Shown here in pieces: positions 1 through 10,021 of a stretch of DNA of 64,000 nucleotides; position 1 is the first letter of the stretch, and each line of letters starts with the position of its first letter. A program made the translations under genes and the position numbers. Origin of the DNA: Carpediemonas membranifera (taxonomy: Eukaryota > Fornicata). The notes under the pieces were generated by a model that was not told the origin of the DNA, did no database searches, and saw only the letters and a program-made list of their open reading frames with translations. The stretch is from positions 124,001-188,000 of the forward strand of contig JAHDYR010000002.1 of assembly GCA_019828565.1 (NCBI GenBank). Reading direction: 5' to 3'.

Positions 1-48
1 CGCGAGTCGGGCTGCTAGGATACTCTAGCGCAGTTGTCATTGAAAAGT

Positions 49-130
49 CGAGTGAGATGGGATTCGAACCCACGCTCCACTAGGGAAACAGATTAGCAGT
101 CTACCGCCTTAACCACTCGGCCACCCACTC
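49..130 (-). tRNA. tRNA-Ser (anticodon GCU)
   Basis: Read on the minus strand, an 82-nt cloverleaf folds with a 7-bp acceptor stem (GAGTGGG with CTCACTC), a D arm with the class II TGGCCGAGTGG start, an anticodon loop CTGCTAA giving anticodon GCT, a long variable arm typical of tRNA-Ser, and a T arm with the loop TTCGAAT. The discriminator is G and no CCA is encoded. Four T (43-46 complement) directly after the 3' end serve as the pol III terminator. It would decode AGC/AGU. The DIRS-type element begins within about 200 bp upstream of this tRNA gene. Confidence 0.95.
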
Positions 131-156
131 ATGCATATCATCGATATGTAAGCTAT

Positions 157-200
157 CACGCCTCGGGCGTGGCTCACGCCCTGACACTGCTGGGTCAGGG
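157..200. repeat. Two adjacent hairpins at the left end of the DIRS-type element
   Basis: A perfect 6-bp stem CACGCC/GGCGTG with loop TCG (157-171) is followed by a 7-bp stem CCCTGAC/GTCAGGG with an 8-nt loop (179-200). They lie between the tRNA and the first element ORF. They may be terminal structures of the element; no matching copy was found at its other end. Confidence 0.5.
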
Positions 201-337
201 TGTGTCAGAACAGGATTCCGGGGACACGAGAAAGATGGCCAAAATATTTAGAAAATCTCGAAAGATATGATTGTGGATACGGTCTTGATCCGTCCCGATC
301 GCGAGCAGATCGTATCCCTCCAGCAGAAACCGTGAGG

Positions 338-877
338 ATGGCCGAAGGCGACACGGATAACGCTGATCCGCCGCCTGTCACCATGGAGAGCCTTGCTGAG
401 CTCATACAACAGCAGCAGAACGTCATTACGGCACTCCGTTCGGAGGTTTCATCGGTTAAGGACAGTACACGGGACCCGAGACGCCCGTCTCGGATAGGAG
501 CCGTTGCTAAGGAGTACGACCACCTCCGCGAGACACTTGCCGACATCAGAGGTATCCTCAACAACCCGGAGATGACGCGCGTCAACCAGATCGAAGCCGC
601 GATCGAGGCGGTCTTCGAGCGCAGACTCGAGTTCCTACGGCTATATGACAGCCACTCCGACACCGCTGCGCGCTACTTCATGGCTATTTCGAGAGAAGAA
701 CGAGACGCGCAACGCTTCGTAGTGCTGGCCGCCAAGGCGGCCAAGGCCACCCCACCGCCTCCTCGACCCAAGCGGTTCCAGAGAGGCTTCGGCGGCTTCA
801 GCCGCAACTCTCCCCGCTTCAACAACAACAACCGTCGTGCCCCGGCAACCGACCTCGGACCGGGGCGGGCCCAGTAG
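338..877 (+). CDS. Gag-like ORF1 of a DIRS-type retrotransposon
   Basis: About 179 residues from the ATG at 338; the open frame extends upstream to 200 without another ATG. The protein has an acidic N-terminus, a helical middle and a basic, Gly/Phe/Asn-rich C-terminus (RFQRGFGGFSRNSPRF...) that would suit nucleic-acid binding. It has no zinc knuckle. Its position directly before an RT ORF and its general design (helical middle, basic tail) match ORF1 of the related element at 31.8-35.1 kb, so it is called the capsid/Gag-like ORF by context. No residue-level homology to known Gag families is claimed. Confidence 0.5.
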   Translation: MAEGDTDNADPPPVTMESLAELIQQQQNVITALRSEVSSVKDSTRDPRRPSRIGAVAKEYDHLRETLADIRGILNNPEMTRVNQIEAAIEAVFERRLEFLRLYDSHSDTAARYFMAISREERDAQRFVVLAAKAAKATPPPPRPKRFQRGFGGFSRNSPRFNNNNRRAPATDLGPGRAQ

Positions 878-949
878 AGGCCAGAGAAGGGTTAAGCCTG
901 AACCCGATGACTATAAAAGGCTCGATATACTTCGAAGAGTTTGTTTGCA

Positions 950-3039
950 ATGGAAAGAGAAGAAGCACAAGAAGATCAGCAAGACACCTCCACCCAGTGT
1001 ATACAGGGGCTGACGGGCTCGATGAGCCGTCGGTGGATGAGGTGGGAGGCCCTCGGGGCCAGCAGGGAGGTGGTGCAACTGTTACGAGAGGGAGTGAAGG
1101 TCACCCCGGCAGCACCGGCGCTAATGCGCACCTCCAGAAGGAGACAGACACGATGAAGGCTCTACTAGAGGAGCTACTGCAACAGAAAGCAATAGAGAAG
1201 GGCGAGGCGACGACAATATGCCCCCTGTTTACATTAGAGAAGAAGATCGCAGGCAGCTACCGTCTGATACACGACCTGAGACCGGTCAATGCATACCAAG
1301 AGGACCTAACATTCAGGCTGAAGGGCCTAGCAGAGATACAGCATGGCGTTCCGAGAAACTCGTGGGGAATAACATTGGACATGAAGTCCGGGTACTACCA
1401 GCTCCTAGTGGAGGAGAACTCACGACAGGAACTCGGATTCTCGTTCGAGGGAGAACAATACAGATGGAGAGGACTCCCTTTCGGCCTCTCAACGGCGCCA
1501 CGGCAGTTTCAGTCGGTTACGTCACAGATGGCGAAGATCTTGCGCTCACTTCTCGAAGGACTGATAATATACGTGTATCTGGACGATCTGCTCATAATCA
1601 GTCGCTCGAGAGTGTCGTTGAGCGCCCAGGTCCCACGGATCTTAGAGATCTTGGACTCACTTGGAGTCGTCCTATCGAGAGAGAAGTGCCACTTGACCCC
1701 GTCCCAGAGGGTAACTTACTTGGGCGTGATAGTCGACTTGCGCGAGATGACGATGTCGCTGCCAGAGGAGAAGAGGGCTCAGTACAGCAGTCTCATAGCC
1801 AACCTGCAACTCAAGAGACACACAAAGCGGGACCTTCAGACCCTTCACGGAAAGCTACTCTTCTGCCGGTTCGCACTAGGGACGCGGGCACTTGTCCGGC
1901 TCAGAGAGCTGCAGGTCAGGATCGCTGGCTGCGACGACCGAGTGCGGTACCCAAAGTCCAGCCTGCCCCAGGACCTACGAACGGACCTGCGGTGGTGGGC
2001 CAGACAGCTATCATCCGATCCGGCATGGTACTTCGGCCCAAGAGGCCAGGTACTTCGTATGGAGACCGACGCGTCGGACTATGCGTTCGGCGCGACGCTG
2101 TTTGTCGAAGACACGTCCCTCAACATCCAGGGCAGATTCTCAGAGGCACAATGCTCCAAGAGCATCAACGCGAAGGAGCTATGGGCAATGGAGGAAGGCC
2201 TGCGGAGATGGACGAGCGACATTCAGGAGAGGGACCTACTCCTAGCCGGGGACAACACATCAGCGCTTTCATGGGTCCTGAAGTCAAGCACCAGAGCCCC
2301 CCGACACATCAGAAGGACGATTGTGAAGCTTCACGACTACTTGTTCGAGATTGGCTGCAGGATAAGAACCAAGCACATTCCAGGGAGATACAACACGACT
2401 GCCGACGGGCTGTCCAGGTACCGGAAGCTGGACTGGAACTCACCCGCGGCGATGCTCCAGAGCGCGCTGGAACGATGGGGGTCAGTAGACCGATCACTCT
2501 TCTGCGCGGAGAGATTCCTGCCGGAGGACCACGACTTCCAGACGGACGCATTTACATGCAATTGGTCAGAGATGAGGTCATTGGCGGTCCCACCAGTCAG
2601 CCTACTGGACAAGGTCATCGCCAGGGCGGAGGAGATCGCCACGTCAGACGAGACGCACCCCGCACTGCAGCAGAGAGGCCTATTAGTCATCGCACCACAA
2701 CGCAGGACGAACTCCAACGCCAGACTGGCAGCCATAGCACAGGACTGGTTCGAGGCAGCGTTCCCGACCAGCTGGTGGGCCCACACGGAGATAGGGAGCC
2801 TCTTCACAGGCAAGCAGAGAGCGACGTTCATAGCCTACTGGATCCCGATCGCCACAGAGACCTCGTCCTCACAGCCGGGGGAGTCCTGCAACAGAGAGCG
2901 AGAGAACGTATCGCCAGCGGAAGACAGGAGGAGCACAGGTGGCGAAGAAGCCCCAGAGAGTTCGAGACAGGCCTCAGAGATCAGATACTCGGAGCAGCAC
3001 TCATCAGGGACCGGGAACGGAGCACCCGAGAGCGCATAG
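950..3039 (+). pseudogene. DIRS-type reverse transcriptase-RNase H ORF, frame-broken and 3'-truncated
   Basis: From the ATG at 950 the protein contains a block (EALGASREVVQLLREGV) shared with the second DIRS family at 33.8 kb. It then shifts from frame 2 to frame 1 near 1130-1156. The RT follows with RLIHDLRPVNAY, FRLKGLAEI, LDMKSGYYQLL, PFGLSTAPRQF and the catalytic YLDD (about 1575-1590), then LGVIVD...MTMSLPEEK. RNase H follows with TDASDYAFGA, AGDNTSALSW and HIPGRYNTTADGLSR. The RH directly after RT and the following VPPVSLLDK...WW region are typical of DIRS/Ngaro tyrosine-recombinase retrotransposons rather than Ty3/gypsy. No tyrosine recombinase is present; the element is cut near 3.04-3.12 kb by a minus-strand Ty3 gag. 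The frameshift may be a mutation or a sequencing indel. Confidence 0.65.
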
Positions 3040-3117
3040 CCGTGGAGACGGCAAAGTACATCAGTTTTGCAGAACGTATGATGGAGGAAGAGGAGGAAGC
3101 TGGAGAGAACAGAGACA

Positions 3118-3857
3118 CGGCAGGTGTAGTCAGAGTAGTCCTTTGCCGGCTTCTCCTTCTTGATTGCCTTGTGGCCCTTGTTGGTTTCAGCCGACCGGTT
3201 ATCGGACGAGGGCTTCTTCGGGATCACAGACGAGTCGTGTCTGCGGTCATGGCGGGACGTGTAGGGTTGACGAGAGGGAGCGTCTTCGAAAGCGCTTAGT
3301 AGATCCCGCGACTCTTGGACTTCACGTGCTAGGGCTAGGACGGCGGGCATAGCCTTTTCCAGGGGCTGGTCCTCGATGAGCTCTTGGATGCGGTACATGG
3401 CCTTGGGGTTGCTCTTAAAGGCACGCGTATACGCCTCCTTGAGGTTGTCCTCGTTGAGGGACTTCCCATCGAACAGGGACAAGAGGAGAGTGAACTTCCG
3501 ATTGACGCGTGCGACCTGTACCGTGTCGAAGCTGTTGGCTCTTAGACGGAACAGCTGGAGGCGTGAGGTCTTGGTTCTGGGTTGCAGGGCTTGTCCGAGC
3601 CGCTTGAGAGTTCTCTGATCCTTCAGATCGCGGATGTTCTTCCTTGAGGCTACTAGGGGAGTGTGATCGTCGTCTTCGTCCTGCGTAGTGGATAGGATCG
3701 TGGCAATGAGGTCTTGTACCGAGCTATCAATCAAGTCTGAGATATCCCGATGGCCTCCATAAGCGCGATAGTCGCGGAAGGCCTCGGCGAAAGTGATGAG
3801 AGCCTCAACTGACGGAACCGTTAGTAGAGGAGGTGTAAGGCGTTTCTTATCGTTCAT
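3118..3857 (-). pseudogene. Ty3/gypsy gag fragment, truncated at the zinc knuckle
   Basis: From ATG 3857 about 245 residues read as a chromovirus Gag. The block LFRLRANSFDTVQVARVNRKF followed by LLSLFDG...KEAYTRAFKSNPKAMYRI aligns with gag pieces at 14.2-14.6 kb and 4.3-4.5 kb in this window. A Lys/Arg-rich tail leads to DYSDYTC, where the first zinc-knuckle Cys is reached and similarity stops. The open frame continues to 2835 only over DIRS sequence. The junction (about 3115) therefore shows one element inserted into, or recombined with, the other. No pol follows. Confidence 0.6.
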
Positions 3858-3898
3858 GGCTTGAATTTCTAGAAATGTAGTCCGTTAGGGACAAGAAA

Positions 3899-3992
3899 GC
3901 TTTACAAGGAAAAGAGACGACACCAAATGTGTCGACAGAAACCTCAAGACGATGTAAATAATACAACTATGTAAATATTGGGTAAGACCCAC
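3899..3992 (-). repeat. Dispersed LTR-like repeat, copy 1
   Basis: About 94 bp that align, in reverse complement, to 14143-14236. The shared landmarks are GTGGGTC(C/T)TACCCA at one end, a GTCGACAC/GTGTCG hairpin in the middle and TTTACAA with flanking purines at the other. It sits immediately upstream of the minus-strand gag start (3857) and at the left edge of the plus-strand gag remnants. It could be an LTR or leader of either element. Identity is moderate, so the copies are old. Confidence 0.5.
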
Positions 3993-4384
3993 GACAAAGC
4001 CCGCATTCCGCAGGGCCGAAGCCGTCTTTAACTCGGCTGTCGAGGACGTGACAGACACGGCCACCATGCTCCGCAACGACACGCTGCCGATAACGACCCT
4101 CAAATTCGCCACCCTCGTCGACCCACTCGACGACAAACCGGTGCGCGCGCAAGAGGATGTCGACACAGTCAACGAAGCCCTGCCCGAAACATCAGACGAG
4201 CAGAAGACGCCTACTCGCACGCTCCGCGAACGGCTCACCGACGAGGCCAAGATGGTGGTTCCCCACCTCTGCCTCGCGCTGATGCCGTCAACTGACAGAG
4301 GCGCTAGACTCGCCACTATGGCTAGCTCGAAGCTGCCTCCCTTATACGGCCCCGCGGCCCAACACCGACTCGCGCTTCTCTAGC

Positions 4385-5810
4385 TTGAGAAGCGCGAGCT
4401 CGCTCATCGAGGGTCTTAACCCAGACCTTGAGGCCGCGAACTTCTCCCGCCTCCCCGGGAGCACTATTCGCGACATCGTCTCTGGTTTCGCCTTAACAGG
4501 CTTCGCGAAGACGCTTTTCAAGGCACTTATCGAGACCAACGACGACGGCGCGCGGCAGTCACCTGCCGACTGCATCGAGGGCCTTCGTAACCTCGACGTG
4601 GACCACGAGGGCAACGTCGTTGTCCCGTGGCGAGCCTTCAAGACCGATCGCAAGCAGTCGGACACACAGTCCAAGCAAAAGGGCACGAAGCCTCCGCGTC
4701 GCGACAACCGGCATCCGCCCAGCGAGCAAACCAACGACTCGCCGGACACGGGGCTACCCGATCCCAAGACTGTCGACTCGGGCCCCGATCGCTACGTGCA
4801 ATTTAAGGACAAGAAGAAGTACGCCATCCCAGACCACTTCAACAGGTACTGCAACTTCCACGGATGGAACAGCAACCACACTACTGACGGATGCAGGCAA
4901 CTTAAGGCCAAAAAGGCCGCCGTCGAGGAGATTTCCACCAGTTCCGTCCCGATCACCACGCCCGTTAGCATCGACGGCCATGAGTGTAATGGCAAGCTCG
5001 ATACAGGCGCAGATGTTTGCACTATCTCTACAACTAAGGTCGAAGAGCTTCATCTCGCTAGAGAACCTTCGTCCCTTTCCATCACTTCTGCCGAGAACAA
5101 GAAGATCTCTACTGGATCCCTTGTGCAGGCCAGCATCACACTACCGAGCATCGATGGCAGACTTGTCACAACTCGGTGGCCAATCCACGTCATCTCAGGC
5201 AACAGCGAGCGAATCCTCATCGGGAAGGACCTGCTCAGCCACCTTGGGTACATCGCCAACGACAGACTCGTGATCATGCCGGCTAGCCCAATGGACGACC
5301 CTGATGAGCTCGAGCCTCATCCAATGATCGACGCAGAGGTCGAGGAAGCCTCAGCTGACGCTTACCTAGCTATCAACGTCCCATCGGACCACGGGGCCGC
5401 CTTCCAGGCTCGGGTTCGCGAGTCCATCGCGCGCCACCCTAACGTCTTTGACCCCGCGCTGCCCGAGGAAGGCAGCAAGCTGGAGCCTCACGTAATCACA
5501 CTAACCAGCGACGTACCGATCAAATGCAGGCCCCGCCCCCTGGTCGGCACGGCCGGCTCGGCGGCTCAAACCGAGATCGACAAAATGGTCTCCCAGGGAG
5601 TCATCCGAGAGAGCCGATCGAGCTATGCGAGCCCCCATACGATGGCGACGAAAAAGAATGGCGAAGCCCGCTTCTGCGTTGCCTACAATGGCCTCAATGA
5701 TATCACCGTACCCGACGCATTCCCGCTCCCGGACCTACGCGAGCTACCACACGAAGCCGCGGGCTGCGCATTCTTTGCATCGATGGACCTCCGTTCATCC
5801 TCTGGCAGCA
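4385..5810 (+). pseudogene. Chromovirus gag C-terminus, protease and RT N-terminus
   Basis: Continues the gag reading frame of 4066-4383 after a one-frame shift at a hairpin. It holds a zinc-knuckle-like CNFHGWNSNHTTDGC (residues about 155-169) and an aspartic protease core (GKLDTGADVCTI and ILIGKDLL). The start of RT follows (LEPHVITL, GVIRESRSSYASP, FPLPDLREL, FFASMDLRSS). The frame is lost just after the first RT catalytic Asp, in the sequence that should read LRSGYHQ. The rest of RT continues in another frame from about 5850. Confidence 0.65.
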
Positions 5811-5850
5811 GAGGCTTGACCCTGCCTCGGTCCCCCTCACCGCATTTGTC

Positions 5851-6303
5851 GTGCCCGGACACCAATACGAGTTCTTGCGCGTTCCCTTTGGTCTTACAAA
5901 CGCGCCCAGCAAGTTCCAGCGGGCAATGGACAAGCTCTTCGACGGTGTCAAGGGCGAGCGCACGTACATTGACGACATTTTCTTATTCGCCCACACCGCT
6001 GATGAGTTCATAGCCACTCTCGACGAAGTCTTACGCCGTCTTGACGACTGCGACCTCCGCCTCCGCGCCGATAAGTGCACAATCGGTGCCAAGGAAGTCG
6101 AGGTGTGCGGCTTCATCATCAACGAACAAGGCCGCTCCATCTCACCGTCACGCGTCGAAGCTATCCAGAAGCTCACGCCCCCGACAACAGTCACAGAACT
6201 CCGCCGGACGATGGGCAAGTTCAACCACTTAGCCAGCTATATTCCGTCCCTGGCTGCCGCAGCGGCAGAGTCTACTTCCACCGGAACCTGGTCTGGCTTC
6301 TGA
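5851..6303 (+). pseudogene. Chromovirus RT C-terminal half
   Basis: Contains EFLRVPFGLTNAPSKFQRAM and the catalytic YIDD, then LRLRADKCTIGAKEVEVCGFI and the thumb region ending at FNHLASYIPSL. It is the continuation of the RT begun at 5500-5800 in another frame. After about 6255 the sequence jumps to the C-terminal part of RNase H, so the catalytic part of RNase H has been deleted. Confidence 0.65.
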
Positions 6304-7340
6304 TGAAATCTGAAGAGGGCACTCGCAAAATGACGAGATGGCGCTTGATTCTGACTGAATACCCCTTCAAGATTCACCACATACCCGGAGCCTTCAACCT
6401 CGTCGCAGACGCGCTCTCCAGACCGTCCCAGATGCACGTCGACGAGACCTCCACGACTCTGCCACACCTCGACGCCATCGTCAGCTGCCACGCAGGCAAG
6501 TTTGCTCACGTCGCTGTCGACCAAACCGTCAAAAACCTCCGCGCCGCTGGCCACTCATGGGACTCCATGCGTGATGAGGTCGCGACTTACGTCGCCTCGT
6601 GCCCAGTCTGTCAGAAGCTCAAGGCACATAGGCACACACCAGCGCCCTGGCACTCTACACAACACACAGCGCCGTTCGAGGTGGTTCAAATCGATACAGT
6701 CGGACCCCTACCTGAATCTAACGGCTTTCAACACATCATCGTCTTCGTCGATGCATTCTCCAAGTATACGTACCTCGTACCCGTCAAGTCTACATCCGGC
6801 GCAGAAGCCGCGACCGCTATGCTCCACTTGTGGGCCCAGTTCGGCCTCCCCCAACTGATACAGACGGACCAGGGTACCCAGTTTCGGAACTCACTCGTCT
6901 CTGAACTCAACCGCCGGCTAACTCTGAACCACCGGTACAGTACCTCTTACCACCCCCAATCGAACGGGATCGTTGAGCGCACTAATGGTACAATAATGCG
7001 CCGCCTCCGGGCCCTTCTCATCGATGCCGGCTCAACCGATTGGGCCGACCTACTCCCACTCGTACAACACGCGATCAACAGGTCAACTCACGCCACAACT
7101 GGATTCTCACCGTTTGAGGTTCTCTTCGGCGCCACCATAAAACTTGCCGCCATCTCTGGGGCCCAGCTCGAGGCCGCAACCGAACTATTGTCGAAGACCT
7201 CGCGCGAGACCCGCAAGGTTGTCAAGGCGTTCCAAGCCGATGTGGCCGCCATCCAAGACCTCGCCCGCCAGAAAGTGGAAGCTTACGAGCGAGCCAAGTC
7301 CTCGTCCTCACCCGCGCCCGGGTCCCCTGGAAAGATCAGG
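6304..7340 (+). pseudogene. Chromovirus RNase H tail and integrase
   Basis: Starts with the RNase H end (HHIPGAFNLVADALSR). The HHCC zinc-binding region has only SCPVCQK well preserved. The integrase core carries D (VVQIDTVGPLP), D (LIQTDQGTQFRN) and E (SNGIVERTNGTI) in canonical spacing, then the GFSPFEVLFG block. The reading frame is lost near 7310-7345, where it moves to the chromodomain frame. The coding order and the residues present are clear. The element cannot make a full polyprotein as read. Confidence 0.7.
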
Positions 7341-7345
7341 AACTC

Positions 7346-7819
7346 GTGCTCGTCCGCTACCCAACCAAGAGCCCTTCCAAGATTCTCGCCCCGATCCGCG
7401 GCCCTGTTCGCATGCTGGGGGAAGGGAAGAGCCCCAATACCTATCGCCTTCAGGATCTGGTCACGAAGGCTGAGCTGCTCGTACACGCTGATCGCCTTGT
7501 GCCGTTCAAACGTGCCCATAACACGTCGCTCAAGGACCTCGAGACCCTCGTCGGGTTCGAGCAGAACGAGCAGCCTGTCGACTCTATCGTCGGTCATCGC
7601 GAGCGTAACGGCAAACTCGAGATGCTTAGCCACTGGCAAGGTCTCGAGGACTCGGAAGACTCCTTTATCCCGTACAACGCCTACTATGAACAACTCGCCG
7701 CACTCGACTCGTACCTCGAGGACAACCCTACCTTGCACCCCCTGTTCGCCCTGTACGGGCAGTTTGCAAATGCGAGACGAAGAGTGTTTACGATAGGGTT
7801 CAAACCACCAATATACTAA
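7346..7819 (+). pseudogene. Chromovirus integrase tail and chromodomain
   Basis: The integrase C-terminal strand-rich module (NTYRLQDLVTKAELLVHADRLVPF) is followed by a chromodomain-like segment, VDSIVGHRERNGKLEMLSHW with EDSFIPYNAYYEQLAALDSYL. Chromodomains on integrase define chromoviruses and in that family steer integration to histone-marked chromatin. The frame differs from the integrase core upstream. Confidence 0.55.
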
Positions 7820-8204
7820 AATGGTGGAAACTAAATATATCATATCTGGCGATATTGCTGGCATGGTGATGCATGGTGGCAACAGTGCCTCCCTCTTATT
7901 TCCTTTTTGAACGTTTTGGAGCTTTTCTTGCAATTATACATTTGTGTAAATGCGGAGCGTACGTTTTGGGGCGTCCGAGGGTTGGAATCTGTAATGACGC
8001 TATGAAAGCTACATTAAGCGATACTTGATGCATTGTCTTCGAAAAACGTATTATTAGGGCTCAACAACGCTTCATTGGCGAGTTTCAGACAAGTTCTTCT
8101 TTGGCTGGTGGAAAATGGCGGGCGATGCTGCTAATCCTTGTCCTTTCATGCAAATAACAACATCAATGTCTTATAGAAGCTAGGTCTGTGTTGCTGCTGT
8201 GCTG
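7820..8204. other. Gene-free spacer between two opposed chromovirus fragments
   Basis: AT-rich sequence with no plausible ORF. It lies between the 3' ends of two convergent chromovirus fragments and probably includes decayed LTR sequence, but I see no direct repeat pair that would prove it. Confidence 0.4.
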
Positions 8205-10021
8205 TTAACGTTTAACTTCGTGTTCAAGCTCAGGATGCTGAGCGAAGTACTTATCGATGGCTTCAAGGGACCGAACGTCAGCCCACTGGAGCCACGAGGC
8301 TTCTTCAGGCTCAAAGCCCGCCCATTGTACCTCGAACTCATAGCCAGTTCTGGTCTTTCTGTGTGCTGAGACCTCTGAAACTATGTACTCGTCGCTGTCG
8401 GTGGCGGCTAGAGCCTTCAACTCCCTGAGCGTTAATTTGCCTTGCTCGAAGGGGTGGAATCTTGAAATGTGGACTCGTAGTGACTTGTGAGTGTTGAGAT
8501 CCTCTACGATGAGGGTGGCAGGGGTGTTGAACTCATTGCACTCGTACCCCGTGACTCGTAGGGGACCGCGGTAGCGTGCCACTGTCTTCGTTGGTCTGAA
8601 CGATGGGTAGCTCAGTAGGATAAACTCTGGTAGAGCTGGAGTGACGCGTCCAGTGGCCTGGGACAACATAGCTTGTACGCGTTCAGCTTGTTTCGACTTA
8701 GCGGTGGCTATGACGGCTTCGGCTGCTCGTCTTAGGTTGAGCGGGGTATCAGAAGCAGGGTTTCCCATCATGAGTTCGCGGCCAAACACGATTTCGTTGG
8801 GGGAGACGCCAAGTCATCACTTGGCGATGAATGCCTCGCTGAATTGAGGATGGCTTGAATGAAGGGGATGTGTTGCGACCAGCGATCGAGGTGCTTGATC
8901 TCTAATCTCCTGGCCATCATGTGGGCGTTGATTTCACGATTAACTCTCTCAACTATCCCATTGCTCTGGTGATGATATGGAGCAGTGAAGTGGAGATCAA
9001 TGGCGTGGCGGTTGCAAAACTCAGTAAATGTCTGGTTCTTGAATTGTGATCCGCTGTCAGTGATGATTTTCCTGGGGACTCCGTGGCGTAAAAACCAGTT
9101 GTTGACTACACACAAGGCTGCTTCTTCTGCCGTCGTTGACTTGATCGGGGTTATCTCAACATATCTTGAGAATAAGTCCACCATGACCAGGACGTGTTGG
9201 AACTCACCATCGACGGGGTAGGGGCCCATCGTGTCAATGCAGAGTGTGTCCATAGGGAATGGGGCCTGGAGGGTCAGGTCAAATGACGACATCGGTCTGG
9301 TCGGTACTGTCTTCTGGCAGACAGGGCAGTGTGATATGACATCTGCGACAGCTTGTCTCATGCTGGGCCATGCATGTCCGTTGGCGCGCAGCTGCTGTAC
9401 TGTTCTGTTCACGGAGAGGTGCAGGCCGCCGAGGGTGTGATGTTCCTTGATGATGGCCGCATGGGGGTTAACTTCGGCGTTCGTTAAGGCTGTGCACACA
9501 CGAGATAGGCCATCAGCGGCGCCATTTGCAACACCAGGCACATGGATCACGTCGTAGCTGAACTGTTCGAGGAGGAGGCTCCATCTGGCGACTTTGGCGT
9601 TAGCACTTTGGTGCATTCGAGTGAGATTGTGGTGGTCGGTGGCAATTGTGAAGTGTGCCCATCGGAGATAGCGTTCGGCTTTTGACAGACAATATACTAC
9701 CGCATACATCTCTTTCTCGATAGTTGGCCAGCGCTTTTGGGGGCCGGTGAGCGCCTTCGACAGATACATTAAAGGCTTGTCGTCCTGAAGTAGAACTCCT
9801 CCCACGCCATAGTCGGAGGCGTCAGTGATGAGTTTCAGCTTTGCTCTCGGGTTATAGTGTACAAGAGTTGGAGCTGACGTGAGGCGGGCTATAATGATAT
9901 CGAATGCCGACTGGGACTCGGGTGTCCACGAGAACTGCTTGTGTTTTGTGATCTCGTATAGTGGAGCTGATATGGTGGCGAAGTCGCTCCCGAGGTAGTC
10001 ATGGAAGAAGTTGACGAGACC
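8205..10021 (-). pseudogene. Ty3/gypsy chromovirus fragment: RNase H, integrase, chromodomain
   Basis: Read on the minus strand from about 10021: RT thumb end (GLVNFFHDYLGSDFATISAP), RNase H (LITDASDYGVGGV, ATDHHNLTRM, HVPGVANGAADGLSR), an HHCC motif, and an integrase core (CIDTMGPYP, ITDSGSQFKN, SNGIVERVNREI). A frame change near 8780 leads into the C-terminal module and a chromodomain (EYIVSEVSAHRKTRTGYEFE, WAGFEPEEASWLQW). Gag, protease and the RT palm are missing. The upstream edge is cut exactly where the plus-strand RNase H-fold gene (copy 1) begins, so one has truncated the other. Confidence 0.75.

Larger units (their letters stand above)
3991..7819 (+). mobile_element. Degenerate Ty3/gypsy chromovirus (plus strand)
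   Basis: Gag, protease, RT, a mostly deleted RNase H, integrase and chromodomain follow in the normal Ty3/gypsy order but in several reading frames. No LTR pair or target duplication can be seen. The right side (7820-8204) is AT-rich with no recognisable gene and may contain a decayed LTR. Gag block RLALLSLRSASSLIEG resembles the other chromovirus gags in the window. The element abuts another chromovirus fragment in opposite orientation. Confidence 0.7.

Noticed and set aside
1218-3299. A 693-codon plus-strand ORF overlapping the DIRS RT
   Set aside because: It is the +1 shadow of the RT frame. Composition is Arg/Gly/Pro-rich with no motifs, whereas the overlapping frame carries the RT and RNase H signatures. 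Its last 100 codons might be element sequence, but I cannot support it.
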